A DNA stretch of 64,000 bases from M3007 sp044230315 (GTDB lineage Bacteria > Bacteroidota > Bacteroidia > Chitinophagales > Saprospiraceae), in contig JBGARJ010000017.1 of assembly GCA_044230315.1 (NCBI GenBank), positions 54,049-118,048 on the forward strand, read 5' to 3'. Each line of letters opens with the position of its first letter. Position 1 is the stretch's first letter. Positions 9,039-17,969 of this stretch are shown here, one piece after another. A program made the translations under genes and the position numbers. The notes below the pieces were generated by a model. The model did not search any database. It saw only the letters and a list, made by a program, of their open reading frames with translations, and was not told the DNA's origin.

Positions 9039-10604
9039 ATGAATCGACTCTTTTTGATTCTGCTGACGGCTTTCTCCACACCGGTTTTGGTGGCGCAGGA
9101 CCTCCATATTTACTACGACGCGTTTCGGGACTCTGTTTTTTACCAGAAAAACGGGCTCCCCGTCAACCAACCGGCTGTGCGCAAAGGCAGTCACGTTGTG
9201 TTACACGTGATCAATTACAACAACTACCTGTACGACGTAGCGGTCAAAACGGATGAAAGCCAGACGACCATCGCCGAGGGCAGCGCCCTTGACCTGAAAA
9301 GCATGTTTGGCGGAGCTATCAGCAATCCGGGCGAGTTGATTTTCGGGTCGGGCGGCGCCCTGGGCAGTATTCCCGCGCTGTTGGGCTTGTCGAAAGGCTC
9401 CGGCGCCGCTGCCACGGCCGCCGAAATGGATCGGCAGGCGCGTATTGCGGAGCTGGAAAAACAAGTGGGGGCCTTCAATGCCGCAAAAGAACGCCTCGAA
9501 GTCCTGGACGAAAACATTGCGGAGACCCAAAGCGCCGTCAAGCAGGCGCTGGAAGCCCAGCAGATCCAGGGTTTTGTGGTGGGAGAACTCGAACGCCTGC
9601 GCTTCAACCCCCAACTGGAACCCCGGCAGATCAAAAAACTGTCGCAGGAGTATATGACGCGCATTTTCGGAGAGACCGACCCCAACCAGCTTGACCTGAG
9701 CAAAGTGCTCCAAAAAGCGGACGCCGGCGCCGAATTTGCCAAACTCCGGGAGGATTACGAGAAAAATGTGCGCCAATACGGCAAAAACGTAGACGCGCTG
9801 AAAGTGACGAGCGCGATTTTGGACGATACCCGATTTAATTTTCCGGAAAGCAACATCGATGTATTCCGGAAGGAAGCGGTCAAGACCCTGTCGGCTGCCG
9901 AAACCAACCTGGGCACCTATGAGGGCAACCTCAAAACTATCGCCGATAAAGCGGCGGGCATCAAAAGCCTGGATGTGCAGCAACTGGCCGATCTGCGCAC
10001 CATGTACCTGATCGTGGTCGACAACGATTTTTCAAAAACTCACCGGCAGGAAGTCACCACCGACAACATGAACCTGCAGGTGGTGCTCACGCCGGTCGAC
10101 TCGATCAACATAACGGGCGTAGCCACCAAATACGTCGCGCCGTTCGAATTGAATGTGTATGGCGGCCTGCACATCAACGCCAGCCTGGGCGTCAGTTTCG
10201 CGCAGTTCTTCGATCGCCCGCAGGGCTATTTTGTGCGCGATGGAGTGATCAGTTCCAACAAGAAAGACGCGTTCACGCCGTTGCTCACTTCTTTTGTGCA
10301 TTTCTACCGGCAAGGCCGCGGGGCGGCTTCGTTCGGCGGTTCGTTCGGCCTGGGTATCCCCCTGGGCGGCAGCGGCGGCCTGGAATCGGTCACCTTTTTC
10401 CTGGGGCCCAGCCTGGTGCTCGGGCGCGGCGAACGCATCGTGCTCAGCGCTGGCCTGATGGGCGGCAAGATCGAACAACTCGGCCAGGGCTACGCGGTCG
10501 GCGATACGTTTGATCCGGACCCCGCGCTGCTCCAAACCGAACAGGTGTATCGCCTGGGCTATTTTGTCGGCCTTTCGTTCAACCTGTTGAGCAACAGGGA
10601 ATAA
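9039..10604 (+). CDS. Exported coiled-coil envelope protein of unknown function
   Basis: 522 residues from the ATG at 9039, which places a signal peptide (MNRLFLILLTAFSTPVLVAQ) at the N-terminus; a GTG/ATG further upstream at 8994 would add 15 unlikely residues. Residues ~25-90 look beta ('KGSHVVLHVINYNNYLYDV'). A long charged coiled coil spans ~130-330 (heptad-rich, Glu/Lys/Ala). The last ~150 residues look like membrane beta strands with Gly-rich turns ('GAASFGGSFGLGIPLGG', 'GLMGGKIEQLGQ') and may form a small outer-membrane barrel. I do not recognise the family. It is followed by a cluster of palindromic repeats. Confidence 0.7.
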   Translation: MNRLFLILLTAFSTPVLVAQDLHIYYDAFRDSVFYQKNGLPVNQPAVRKGSHVVLHVINYNNYLYDVAVKTDESQTTIAEGSALDLKSMFGGAISNPGELIFGSGGALGSIPALLGLSKGSGAAATAAEMDRQARIAELEKQVGAFNAAKERLEVLDENIAETQSAVKQALEAQQIQGFVVGELERLRFNPQLEPRQIKKLSQEYMTRIFGETDPNQLDLSKVLQKADAGAEFAKLREDYEKNVRQYGKNVDALKVTSAILDDTRFNFPESNIDVFRKEAVKTLSAAETNLGTYEGNLKTIADKAAGIKSLDVQQLADLRTMYLIVVDNDFSKTHRQEVTTDNMNLQVVLTPVDSINITGVATKYVAPFELNVYGGLHINASLGVSFAQFFDRPQGYFVRDGVISSNKKDAFTPLLTSFVHFYRQGRGAASFGGSFGLGIPLGGSGGLESVTFFLGPSLVLGRGERIVLSAGLMGGKIEQLGQGYAVGDTFDPDPALLQTEQVYRLGYFVGLSFNLLSNRE

Positions 10605-10686
10605 CGACGGCCCTACCCGAATGGCCAGCAATTTCTACTGTAACGTGAGTTTTGGATAGATCGACACCTACAGTTGAACATTCTAC

Positions 10687-10871
10687 GGCCTCGGAGAGGC
10701 CCAACGTTTGTAGCATGAGCCATTAAACGTCGATTTTGGGGGCCTCGGAGAGGCCTAACGTTTGTATTCGCTGGAATAATGGAACCAATGTTAGGCCTCT
10801 CCGAGGCCCCGCAACGCTGATAACGGATTGTTTCTACCAATGTTAGGCCTCTCCGAGGCCAAAAATCGACG
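10687..10871. repeat. Cluster of four palindromic repeats
   Basis: Four copies of GGCCTCGGAGAGGCC followed by (C/T)AACRTTTG: two forward (10687 and 10741) and two reverse (ending near 10810 and 10860). Each core is itself nearly palindromic (GGCCTC/GAGGCC). The outer pair is extended by GTCGATTTT/AAAATCGAC, so 10729-10871 can form one large stem. It fills most of the 352-bp gap between convergent genes. Confidence 0.9.
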
Positions 10872-10956
10872 CTTATTGACCAATCCTGCTCAATTGAAGA
10901 ATGGCGCTATCTAAAACTCTCGTTACATTAGAAATTGATGCCGAATGGCTTAGGCA

Positions 10957-13900
10957 TTACTCCAAGGTATTCAGGTAATCCACCAATTCGTTGACTAAGG
11001 CTTCTGCCACTGTTTTCAGATCGGCGCCCGATTTTTTAAACTCCTTGAGCACTTCCTGGCCATTTTTGGCAAAAAAGGCGGTTACTTTTATCGTTTTGCC
11101 CGACACCTCGTATCCGCCGTTGAGGCTGTAATACGACCCCGTTGCTTTGTCCAATTCCGGCCAGAACGTGAACGGCAGCGTCGGCTCGGACAGCACATCT
11201 GCTAGTTGGCGGTTGATCTCATCCGACAGGCCCAGGTTATCCAGGCGGTTCTTGTCGTTGGAAAAAGCGGACCGGGTGATCACTTTTTGCGTGGCCAGCA
11301 ATTGGCTGACCTGTGCAGAATCGTTGATGATGCCGATCGAAAAATCTTCCATCCCAATGAGTTTGGGCTCCTGCACTTTGTGGATCTCCTGCGCCAGTTT
11401 GGGCACGTCTTCGCGCACCTCCTGGAATAGCGTGCCCACGTTCACCGCGTGATTTTTATCGCCGGCAGCCACTTTGGGTATATTGCGCAACAAGCTGTAG
11501 GTGAGCAGGCCGTGGCGAAAACGGGGGTCTTCAAAACTGGATTTGTCGGCAGCGCTTCCGGCGAGCACGAAAAAACCGCTCCGGTCTTTCATGCGCTCCA
11601 GCGCGCGGCGTTGGTCCGCATTCAGAGGGCCGCCCTTGGCGCCAAGGTCGAGTTGTTTGACCACCTGTCCCGAATTACAGGCATCGAGGATCAGGATGCG
11701 TTTGCGCGCCTTGACCGCCCGGATCCAGGCCTGCAGGGAATCCTGCGGAATGGCCTTATCCCGATTGTCGTCTGCACTGAAATCGAACCCGGTGTTTTCG
11801 GACGTCAGGTAGTAAAACTGTCCTTTTTCATCATTTGCAGGCCAGGTAGTGCCGTGGCCCGAGAGAAATACCAACAGAATATCCTGCGGTTTGGCCTTGG
11901 CAGCAAAGTCTTCCAGTGCGGCATGAATGGCTGCTTTGGACGACTGTCCGGCGCCTGCCCCAGCGGAGGTGGTCAGCAGTTTTATGTCCATACGATCGTT
12001 AAACAAAGCCCTGCCGGATATATTCAGCATTTCCCTGAAGGCGGCGGCGTCTTTGTCCGGAAACCGGAGGTTTATACTCCCGCTGCGGTAATTGGAGGTG
12101 CCAACGATGAGGGCAAAGAGCGTATTGGTCAGTTGCTGGTCGCTTTTATCGTGGAGATTGGCCACCGGCTCGGGGTTGGAGGGGTCGCCTTTTGACATGG
12201 CGCCGGCGGGCGTGTAATTCAACGGATACGGCGGACTTTGCAGCCATCCTTCTGCATTGTAAAAGACCAGGGAGAGCCGGTTTGCCGTATCCGGATAAAA
12301 ATATTCGGCGTATTGGCCCAGGTCGATGGAAAAGGTTTCCCGCCGGTTAGGGTTGGCATCCGGTATGATTTCAATGGTACCATCCAGTAAAACCACGGCT
12401 TTGCCGAGGCCGCCGCTGCGCGTTTCCAACTGGACCTGGATCGTATCGCCATGCAAGGCCGCCGACTTCAACGCGGGGAAGAGCGCCGCAGAGGCTTGTC
12501 CTTCCACTTCGGCTACTTTGCGCAAGGTCGTTTGATCCAGGCCGATGGCCCGCGCCAACAACCCGGGTTCGTAATACCGTTCTTTTAACTGAGCCAGTTC
12601 GATCACCTCCAAGCCTGCCACATAATACATGAGTTTCATGGCGCCCGGCGAAGCGTCAAAAAGGCCGTCGGGGGTAGTCACCACCCAATCGACCGAATCC
12701 AGTGCCACCAGGGAGGCGCGCACTTTTCCGGTCGCCCAGTCCCAAATTTTGATGGTGCCGTCTCTGCTGCCGGTCACCAGAGATTTTCCGTTGGGGGAAA
12801 ATACCACCGCGCTCACTTCCGTGGTGTGCCCGGCAAATGTTCTGGTTGAATCGCCGGACAGGTACCAGAGCGTGGCCCGGGCATTTTGGCTTCCCGTAGC
12901 CGCCATTTTTCCATCGGGCGAAAAGGCAACCGCACGTACTTCACTGCTCATTTGCCGGAGGGTTTGAACGGGCTGACCCGACAAATTCCAAACCGTGGTG
13001 ATGCCATTATAACTTCCGGTCAGCACCGACTGTCCATCCGGCGAAAAAGCCACTGCGTTCACCTCCGATGATACGGGAAAGGTTTGAGGGGCCTCCCCAG
13101 ACAAATGCCAGAGTTTGGCAACGCCTTCATAACCGCCGGTAAATACGGATTGCCCGTCGGGCGAAAAGACTGCGCCGTTCAATTTCCCTTCGTCTTTAAA
13201 TGACTGTTCGGTATGGCCCGGCCGGTCCCACACCGAAATAGCGCCGTTAAAACCCGCAGCCAGGACATGTTTCCCGCCATCGGCAGGCGAAAAATCCACG
13301 GCGCTAATGCGCTCACTGTGTTGGAAGGAATCCACCGTTTTACCGTTTGCATCCAGCAGGCGGGCAAAATGGTCTTCACATCCGGTCAGGATCAGGGCGC
13401 CACCGGTAGAGTCTTCCGGGCTGACCGGCGAAAAGGCCACCGAGTTCACCCGGTTGGGGTGTTTAAACGTCAGCACCTCCTGGCTGAGCGCCTCCCAGCG
13501 TTTGACGCTGGAGTCTGCGTTGGCCGTCAGCATGGATTTCCCATCCGGCGAAAGGACCAGGTCATTGATAGCGCTGGTGTGACCGCTGAACGTCTGGACC
13601 AGCTGGCCGGTCAAATTCCAGCGTTTGACGACCGGGTGGTCTTCGCTGCCGGTGAGAATGAATTTTCCATCGGGTGAAAAGCAGGCGGCACTCAGCCCCC
13701 AATCGAACGCCTGGAACGTCAGGATTTCCTGGCCGGACAGGGTCCAAAGTTTGACCTTGCCGTCGAGGCTCCCCGTCAGGATGGTCTGTCCATCGGGTGA
13801 AAAAGCCACCGAACTGACCACCCCGAAAAGTTTAAGGGTCTGACGCGCAACGTTGGAGGACGCCGTCCAAAGCCGGGCCGTTCCGTCTTCACTGCCGGTC

Positions 13901-14550
13901 AGGAGCGATTGTCCGTCGGGCGAAAAAGCCACGGAGACAACACCCGATGTATGGCCGGAGAAGGTTCGGCGTTTGGCGCCGGACAAGTCCCAGAGCATGG
14001 CTGTATTGTTCGCGCATCCGGTAAGGATGGATTGCCCGTCGGGTGAAAAGGCTGCGGCTGTCACCTTGTCGGGGTGTTTCAGGGTCTTGACGGGGGTATT
14101 GGCGTTGGCGGGGTCCCATACATTGGCGTAGTGGTCTTCACATCCGGTGAGGATGAATTTTCCATCGGGCGAAAAGGTCACCGCGCTTACTTTGCCGGTG
14201 TGGTTGAAGGTGCGGAGTGCCTTTCCCGACAGGTCCCACAACCTGGCTGTCCCGTCGGAGCTACCGGTCAGCACCCATTCCGCGCCGTTGGCGGATGAAA
14301 AAGCCACATCTTCCACGCCATACAAATGCCCTGCGAAGCTGGTGATTTCATGGCCGGACGAATCCCACAACTTGGCCGAATTATCCACGCTGGCGGTCAG
14401 CAGGTACAGCCCGTCGTGGAAGGATGCCATCCTTATCGCATTGATACCGTCGGTATGGCCGATAGGGACAACCAGGCGCGGTGCGGGCGCTTGTGCCGGG
14501 ATGCCTCCAATGCCCGAGAGCAGGAGGACCGGCAGGAGAAATTGTTTCAT
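10957..14550 (-). CDS. Exported WD40-repeat caspase-fold protein
   Basis: 1197 residues with a signal peptide (MKQFLLPVLLLSGIGGIPAQA). Residues ~25-650 hold about fourteen WD40 units with the repeated 'VAFSPDGQSILTGS' pattern, probably two seven-bladed propellers. A linker follows, then a caspase-like domain at ~808-1050: 'ALIVGTSNYR', a His in FLSGHGTTW (~898) and a Cys in LDACNSGQ (~957), so both catalytic residues are kept. The C-terminal ~120 residues are an extra alpha/beta domain. It starts 5 bp after the OmpA-like gene, so the two are co-transcribed and the caspase may be tethered near the peptidoglycan. WD40-caspase fusions are known in complex bacteria; targets are not. Confidence 0.9.
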   Translation of the reverse strand: MKQFLLPVLLLSGIGGIPAQAPAPRLVVPIGHTDGINAIRMASFHDGLYLLTASVDNSAKLWDSSGHEITSFAGHLYGVEDVAFSSANGAEWVLTGSSDGTARLWDLSGKALRTFNHTGKVSAVTFSPDGKFILTGCEDHYANVWDPANANTPVKTLKHPDKVTAAAFSPDGQSILTGCANNTAMLWDLSGAKRRTFSGHTSGVVSVAFSPDGQSLLTGSEDGTARLWTASSNVARQTLKLFGVVSSVAFSPDGQTILTGSLDGKVKLWTLSGQEILTFQAFDWGLSAACFSPDGKFILTGSEDHPVVKRWNLTGQLVQTFSGHTSAINDLVLSPDGKSMLTANADSSVKRWEALSQEVLTFKHPNRVNSVAFSPVSPEDSTGGALILTGCEDHFARLLDANGKTVDSFQHSERISAVDFSPADGGKHVLAAGFNGAISVWDRPGHTEQSFKDEGKLNGAVFSPDGQSVFTGGYEGVAKLWHLSGEAPQTFPVSSEVNAVAFSPDGQSVLTGSYNGITTVWNLSGQPVQTLRQMSSEVRAVAFSPDGKMAATGSQNARATLWYLSGDSTRTFAGHTTEVSAVVFSPNGKSLVTGSRDGTIKIWDWATGKVRASLVALDSVDWVVTTPDGLFDASPGAMKLMYYVAGLEVIELAQLKERYYEPGLLARAIGLDQTTLRKVAEVEGQASAALFPALKSAALHGDTIQVQLETRSGGLGKAVVLLDGTIEIIPDANPNRRETFSIDLGQYAEYFYPDTANRLSLVFYNAEGWLQSPPYPLNYTPAGAMSKGDPSNPEPVANLHDKSDQQLTNTLFALIVGTSNYRSGSINLRFPDKDAAAFREMLNISGRALFNDRMDIKLLTTSAGAGAGQSSKAAIHAALEDFAAKAKPQDILLVFLSGHGTTWPANDEKGQFYYLTSENTGFDFSADDNRDKAIPQDSLQAWIRAVKARKRILILDACNSGQVVKQLDLGAKGGPLNADQRRALERMKDRSGFFVLAGSAADKSSFEDPRFRHGLLTYSLLRNIPKVAAGDKNHAVNVGTLFQEVREDVPKLAQEIHKVQEPKLIGMEDFSIGIINDSAQVSQLLATQKVITRSAFSNDKNRLDNLGLSDEINRQLADVLSEPTLPFTFWPELDKATGSYYSLNGGYEVSGKTIKVTAFFAKNGQEVLKEFKKSGADLKTVAEALVNELVDYLNTLE

Positions 14551-14555
14551 TTACA

Positions 14556-15671
14556 TCAATTGGTTAGGACCCGGAATTCGGTGCGGCGATTTTGCGCATG
14601 CTCTTCTTCAGTGCAATTGACGCCATTGGAGCAATGGTTCACCAGTTTTGTTTCGCCATACCCCCGGGCAACGAGGCGGTTGATGTTGATGCCTTTTGCC
14701 ACGAGGTAGTCGACCACCGATTGGGCGCGGCGCTGCGACAGTTCCATATTGAATTCATCGGAGGCCCGGGAATCGGTGTGCGAATTAATCTCCACCCGGA
14801 TCAAGGGCTTTTCGATCATCAGCTTATAGAGTTTCTCGTCGATCACCCGCCGCGATTCGGCGGTCAGCCGGGCGCTGTTCAAATCGTAATAGATCGGCAG
14901 CACATTCGGTTCGGTGAGATTGCAATCAATTTCTTCCCATTTTGCCATGCCGCCTTTTTTCTCCAGCACGCGTATGGATTCGTTGCGGTACTGGGGTTCC
15001 ACCGCTACTTCCCGCACGGTCTCATCTTTTACCAGGACGCGTTTTTTTACGGTTTTATACACGGCCGGTATTTCAATTTCCCGGACATGGGCGGGTGAAA
15101 CCTCTTTTTCAACCTGTACCGTGATGAATTTACCTATCTTGAGTTCCTGGGTAAAGGTGGCATCGACCCCTATTTTCTGAACCGGAACCGGGCTTTTCTG
15201 CTCGGGGTATTCCACGTAGCAAAGCACCTGGCAATCGCGCGGGTCGTTTGATTTGCAGTTTTCGATCGCTGATTTCCATTCAAAGCGCGCAAAGGCCGGC
15301 TGGTAAACGACGTCTTCGCTGGAATTGATGAGCTGCACCGGCTGTACGGTGATCTTGTTGAAGGGGTCTTCAACCAGCACCGTATCGACCGTTTTCTGGT
15401 ATTCCGCCGGGACATACTCGAACCGCTTGGAGGCCGGTTTTACCAGGACTTGTTCCTCGACCGTTTTGTATTCGGCCGGCACAACTTCCAGTTTTTTGTA
15501 CCCGGGCGTCACCATGATTTTAACTTCTTTATCGCGCCATTGATCTTCGGTCATGCAGCGGATATAGCACTTCCCGGGTTTGGGATCGGGCGGAAGCCCA
15601 TCCTGGGCGAGGAGGGTGTTGGCAACTTGAAAGGTAAGGAAAAGGATAAGCGAGAGGGCAAAGGTGCGCAT
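14556..15671 (-). CDS. OmpA-family peptidoglycan-binding outer-membrane protein
   Basis: 371 residues from the ATG at 15671, chosen because it begins a signal peptide (MRTFALSLILFLTFQ...LLAQ). Residues ~30-250 contain repeated short beta units of the 'YKTVEEQVLVKPAS' type, an unusual N-terminal region. Residues ~260-370 are an OmpA C-terminal domain: 'IYYDLNSARLTAESRRVI', 'EINSHTDSRASDEFN', 'LSQRRAQSVVDYL' and 'RRTEFRV'. A Cys pair (NHCSNGVNC) near the end could form a disulfide. First gene of an operon with the WD40-caspase gene 5 bp downstream. The role is likely anchoring to peptidoglycan. Confidence 0.9.
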   Translation of the reverse strand: MRTFALSLILFLTFQVANTLLAQDGLPPDPKPGKCYIRCMTEDQWRDKEVKIMVTPGYKKLEVVPAEYKTVEEQVLVKPASKRFEYVPAEYQKTVDTVLVEDPFNKITVQPVQLINSSEDVVYQPAFARFEWKSAIENCKSNDPRDCQVLCYVEYPEQKSPVPVQKIGVDATFTQELKIGKFITVQVEKEVSPAHVREIEIPAVYKTVKKRVLVKDETVREVAVEPQYRNESIRVLEKKGGMAKWEEIDCNLTEPNVLPIYYDLNSARLTAESRRVIDEKLYKLMIEKPLIRVEINSHTDSRASDEFNMELSQRRAQSVVDYLVAKGININRLVARGYGETKLVNHCSNGVNCTEEEHAQNRRTEFRVLTN

Positions 15672-15812
15672 AGTTAGACCAAGGTTAAGTTCATCTTTTC
15701 TACATTTGAGGGGCAAATGCAGGGTTCATTTGTAACCAGGTAACCGAAGCGATTAAAGGATCAGACGTCAATATGGGTAAAAGTAGACAAAACCAGAATA
15801 TTCTCACCGATT

Positions 15813-16331
15813 ATGCTCAAAAAATCTGCGCCGCTGCTGCTATTTCTGGTCGTGCTGGCCGCTTGTAACCGCCGCACGGCCTACCCCGCGCCGCTCGCGC
15901 CGGCGTCCGGCTATTCCTTGAGCGAGCGCCTTGAAAATATCAGGATGACCGATCTTGACGGCCGCCCCTTCACCCTGCACAAGTTCGCCGGGAAGCCTGT
16001 TTTCCTCAACTTCTGGGCCACTTGGTGCGGGCCCTGCAAGAGTGAGATGGCGTCCATCCAAACGGTGCATGCGCAATTTAAAGACGACATTGTCTTTGTA
16101 GCGGCCAGCACCGAAGCGGTTGCCAAAATCCGGACTTACCTCGAAGCGCAAGCGTTCAGTTTTGAATTCGCACACCTCGATATCTCGTACCTCGACGCCT
16201 ACGTCGTCACGTTGCCCACCACCCTGCTGATCGACCGCAAAGGCCAGTTGGTGTGGGAAGAAGAAGGGTTCCGGATCTGGACGGATTACAATAACCTGGA
16301 AAAATTGAAAACGCTGGCAGCAAAAAAGTAA
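15813..16331 (+). CDS. TlpA-like thioredoxin-fold lipoprotein
   Basis: 172 residues with a lipobox at Cys18 (LAAC), predicting an envelope lipoprotein. It has a thioredoxin-like fold with WCGPC (Cys72 and Cys75) in 'LNFWATWCGPCKSEM' and the cis-Pro region 'LPTTLLIDRKGQ'. This is the TlpA/ResA-type pattern of periplasmic thiol-disulfide oxidoreductases. It is divergent from the OmpA gene. The partner protein is unknown; reduction of apocytochrome or envelope thiols is the family role. Confidence 0.9.
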   Translation: MLKKSAPLLLFLVVLAACNRRTAYPAPLAPASGYSLSERLENIRMTDLDGRPFTLHKFAGKPVFLNFWATWCGPCKSEMASIQTVHAQFKDDIVFVAASTEAVAKIRTYLEAQAFSFEFAHLDISYLDAYVVTLPTTLLIDRKGQLVWEEEGFRIWTDYNNLEKLKTLAAKK

Positions 16332-16369
16332 TGGGGCAGGCAGGGTTGGGCGCTGGTTTTCATTTCAGG

Positions 16370-16638
16370 TTATGCGGTTCCATCTTTTGCACGTTCGGGG
16401 AAGTATTTTTTCATCAGTGTTTTCCAGCGCTCCGTTTTTTCCCGCAGCTGACCACGGTTGTATGAGGTGGTGCGGTTTCCCCGGACACAAAGATATCGTC
16501 CTTTCGCAGTAGTATTCGGCGCCCTTGACGGTCAGTGATGTAGCTCCACCATGTGTCAATCCGGTCAATGCACATCGTTTCAACAACCTCAGAAATACCT
16601 CTCTCGGCTACATCGGTTATGTCCTGCTCACGGGGCAT
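16370..16638 (-). pseudogene. Frameshifted small gene of unknown family
   Basis: From ATG 16638 one frame reads a plausible soluble protein ('DRIDTWWSYITDRQGRR', 'LLRKDDIFVSG'). Near 16475 the sensible reading jumps to another frame ('GQLREKTERWKTLMKKYF') and ends at TAA 16370-16372. The switch lies at a GGGGAAA run, the usual place for an indel. The joined product would be ~89 residues. It could be a decayed gene or a sequencing error. I see no known domain. The rest of 16332-16703 holds nothing I can support. Confidence 0.4.
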
Positions 16639-16703
16639 TCTGATTTATCGCATCCTTCGAAAAATGTTATCACCGCAGACCATCAAAATACCGGCCCCAC
16701 CCG

Positions 16704-17906
16704 TTACTCCTGCTGCTTCCAATACCACAACCCCGCAAACGCCACGATGAGGATCAACGGCAACATCCCGACGTTGGACAAGGTCGCCTGACCCGCCGCC
16801 AAACTGGCCGCGTCGTCGGCCAGGCCGCTTGTGTTGGCCGCCGCCAGGTTGGCGTCGAACCACTTGCCGATGATCGGCTGGAAAATACCCGTGGCCAGCA
16901 TACCCACGCCGCCCATGAGCGACAAGCCCAGCGCCCCACTGCGCGGGATGTACTCCGATACAAAGCCCAGCATCGTCGGCCAGAAATAACACACCCCGGC
17001 GGCAAATATGGCCGCGGCGCCCCAGGTGGCCCAGCCTTCCGCATGGCTCAGGGCAAACAGCCCCAGCGCCGCAAACACCGCCGAACCGAGCAGCATGCCC
17101 GTCGGGTTCAGCCGGTGCACCACCGGGCCGGCGTAAAAGCGCCCCAACGCCATGATGCCGTTGATAAAGGCCAGCACCAGCAAAGGCGCCACGCCTACAC
17201 TGTGCAGCAGCGACGAGATCCACTGTCCCGTGCTGAGTTCGGTATTCGCTGTGAGCACCATGCAGGCGGCGAGAAAATAGAACAACGGATTGGCAAACAC
17301 GGCGCTGAACATCTCCGACGCGCTTACGCCCTGCTCCACCCGCTCGGTGCGCGGGAACGACTCGCTGTAAAACAGGTAGCCGTACGCGGCCGTGGGCAGC
17401 AGGATCACCGCGCATTGCAGGCGCCAGCCGAGATCCATTTCACCCATCAGATAGCCCACCACGGCCCCGATCACGATACCGCCGGGGAACCATACGTGAA
17501 ACTTGTTGAGCATTTCGGTTTTCTTGTTCGGATACAGGCTTGCGATCATGGGGTTGCAGGCTGCCTCTACCGAGCCGTTGGCAAAACCCACCAGAAAGGT
17601 GCTGATAAGCAGCGTCCAGAACCCGCCCGCAAAAACCGTCAGGAGCAAGCCCAGCAGGTGGCTGCCGAAGGCGATGATGAGCATGCGCCGCATACCGATC
17701 GTGTCGAGGATGATACCGCCCAGCACCGTGGCGGCCGGGAAGCCGTAAAACGCCATCGAGGTGATAATGCCGACTTCTTCGTAAGTAAGCCCGAATTCAT
17801 TTTTCCAGCCGTCGAGCATACCAGCCCGAATGGCAAAAGTCATGGCCGTGGTGACCAGTGCGATGCAGGAGGCATTAAACAGCCGCCCGGCGTGAATCGT
17901 AGACAT
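16704..17906 (-). CDS. Major facilitator superfamily transporter
   Basis: About 400 residues from the ATG at 17906 (an upstream in-frame Met at 17945 adds 13 polar residues). About twelve hydrophobic segments and the MFS signature between TM2 and TM3 ('GGIILDTIGMRRMLI') are visible. The overall pattern resembles the FHS/sugar-permease branch ('FHVWFPGGIVIGAVVGYL', 'WPTMLGFVSEYIPRSGA'). The C-terminus ends in KQQE. It lies 63 bp downstream of the TsdA-like cytochrome on the same strand. The substrate is unknown; a link to sulfur metabolism would be positional only. Confidence 0.88.
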   Translation of the reverse strand: MSTIHAGRLFNASCIALVTTAMTFAIRAGMLDGWKNEFGLTYEEVGIITSMAFYGFPAATVLGGIILDTIGMRRMLIIAFGSHLLGLLLTVFAGGFWTLLISTFLVGFANGSVEAACNPMIASLYPNKKTEMLNKFHVWFPGGIVIGAVVGYLMGEMDLGWRLQCAVILLPTAAYGYLFYSESFPRTERVEQGVSASEMFSAVFANPLFYFLAACMVLTANTELSTGQWISSLLHSVGVAPLLVLAFINGIMALGRFYAGPVVHRLNPTGMLLGSAVFAALGLFALSHAEGWATWGAAAIFAAGVCYFWPTMLGFVSEYIPRSGALGLSLMGGVGMLATGIFQPIIGKWFDANLAAANTSGLADDAASLAAGQATLSNVGMLPLILIVAFAGLWYWKQQE

Positions 17907-17969
17907 GGACAAAGGTGTTTTCGAATTGAAAAGATGAACCGTCAAATGTAAACAGTTCCCTTTTTAATT

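Noticed and set aside
10687..10871. CRISPR array
   Set aside because: Repeats alternate in orientation and spacing is irregular; there are no cas genes.
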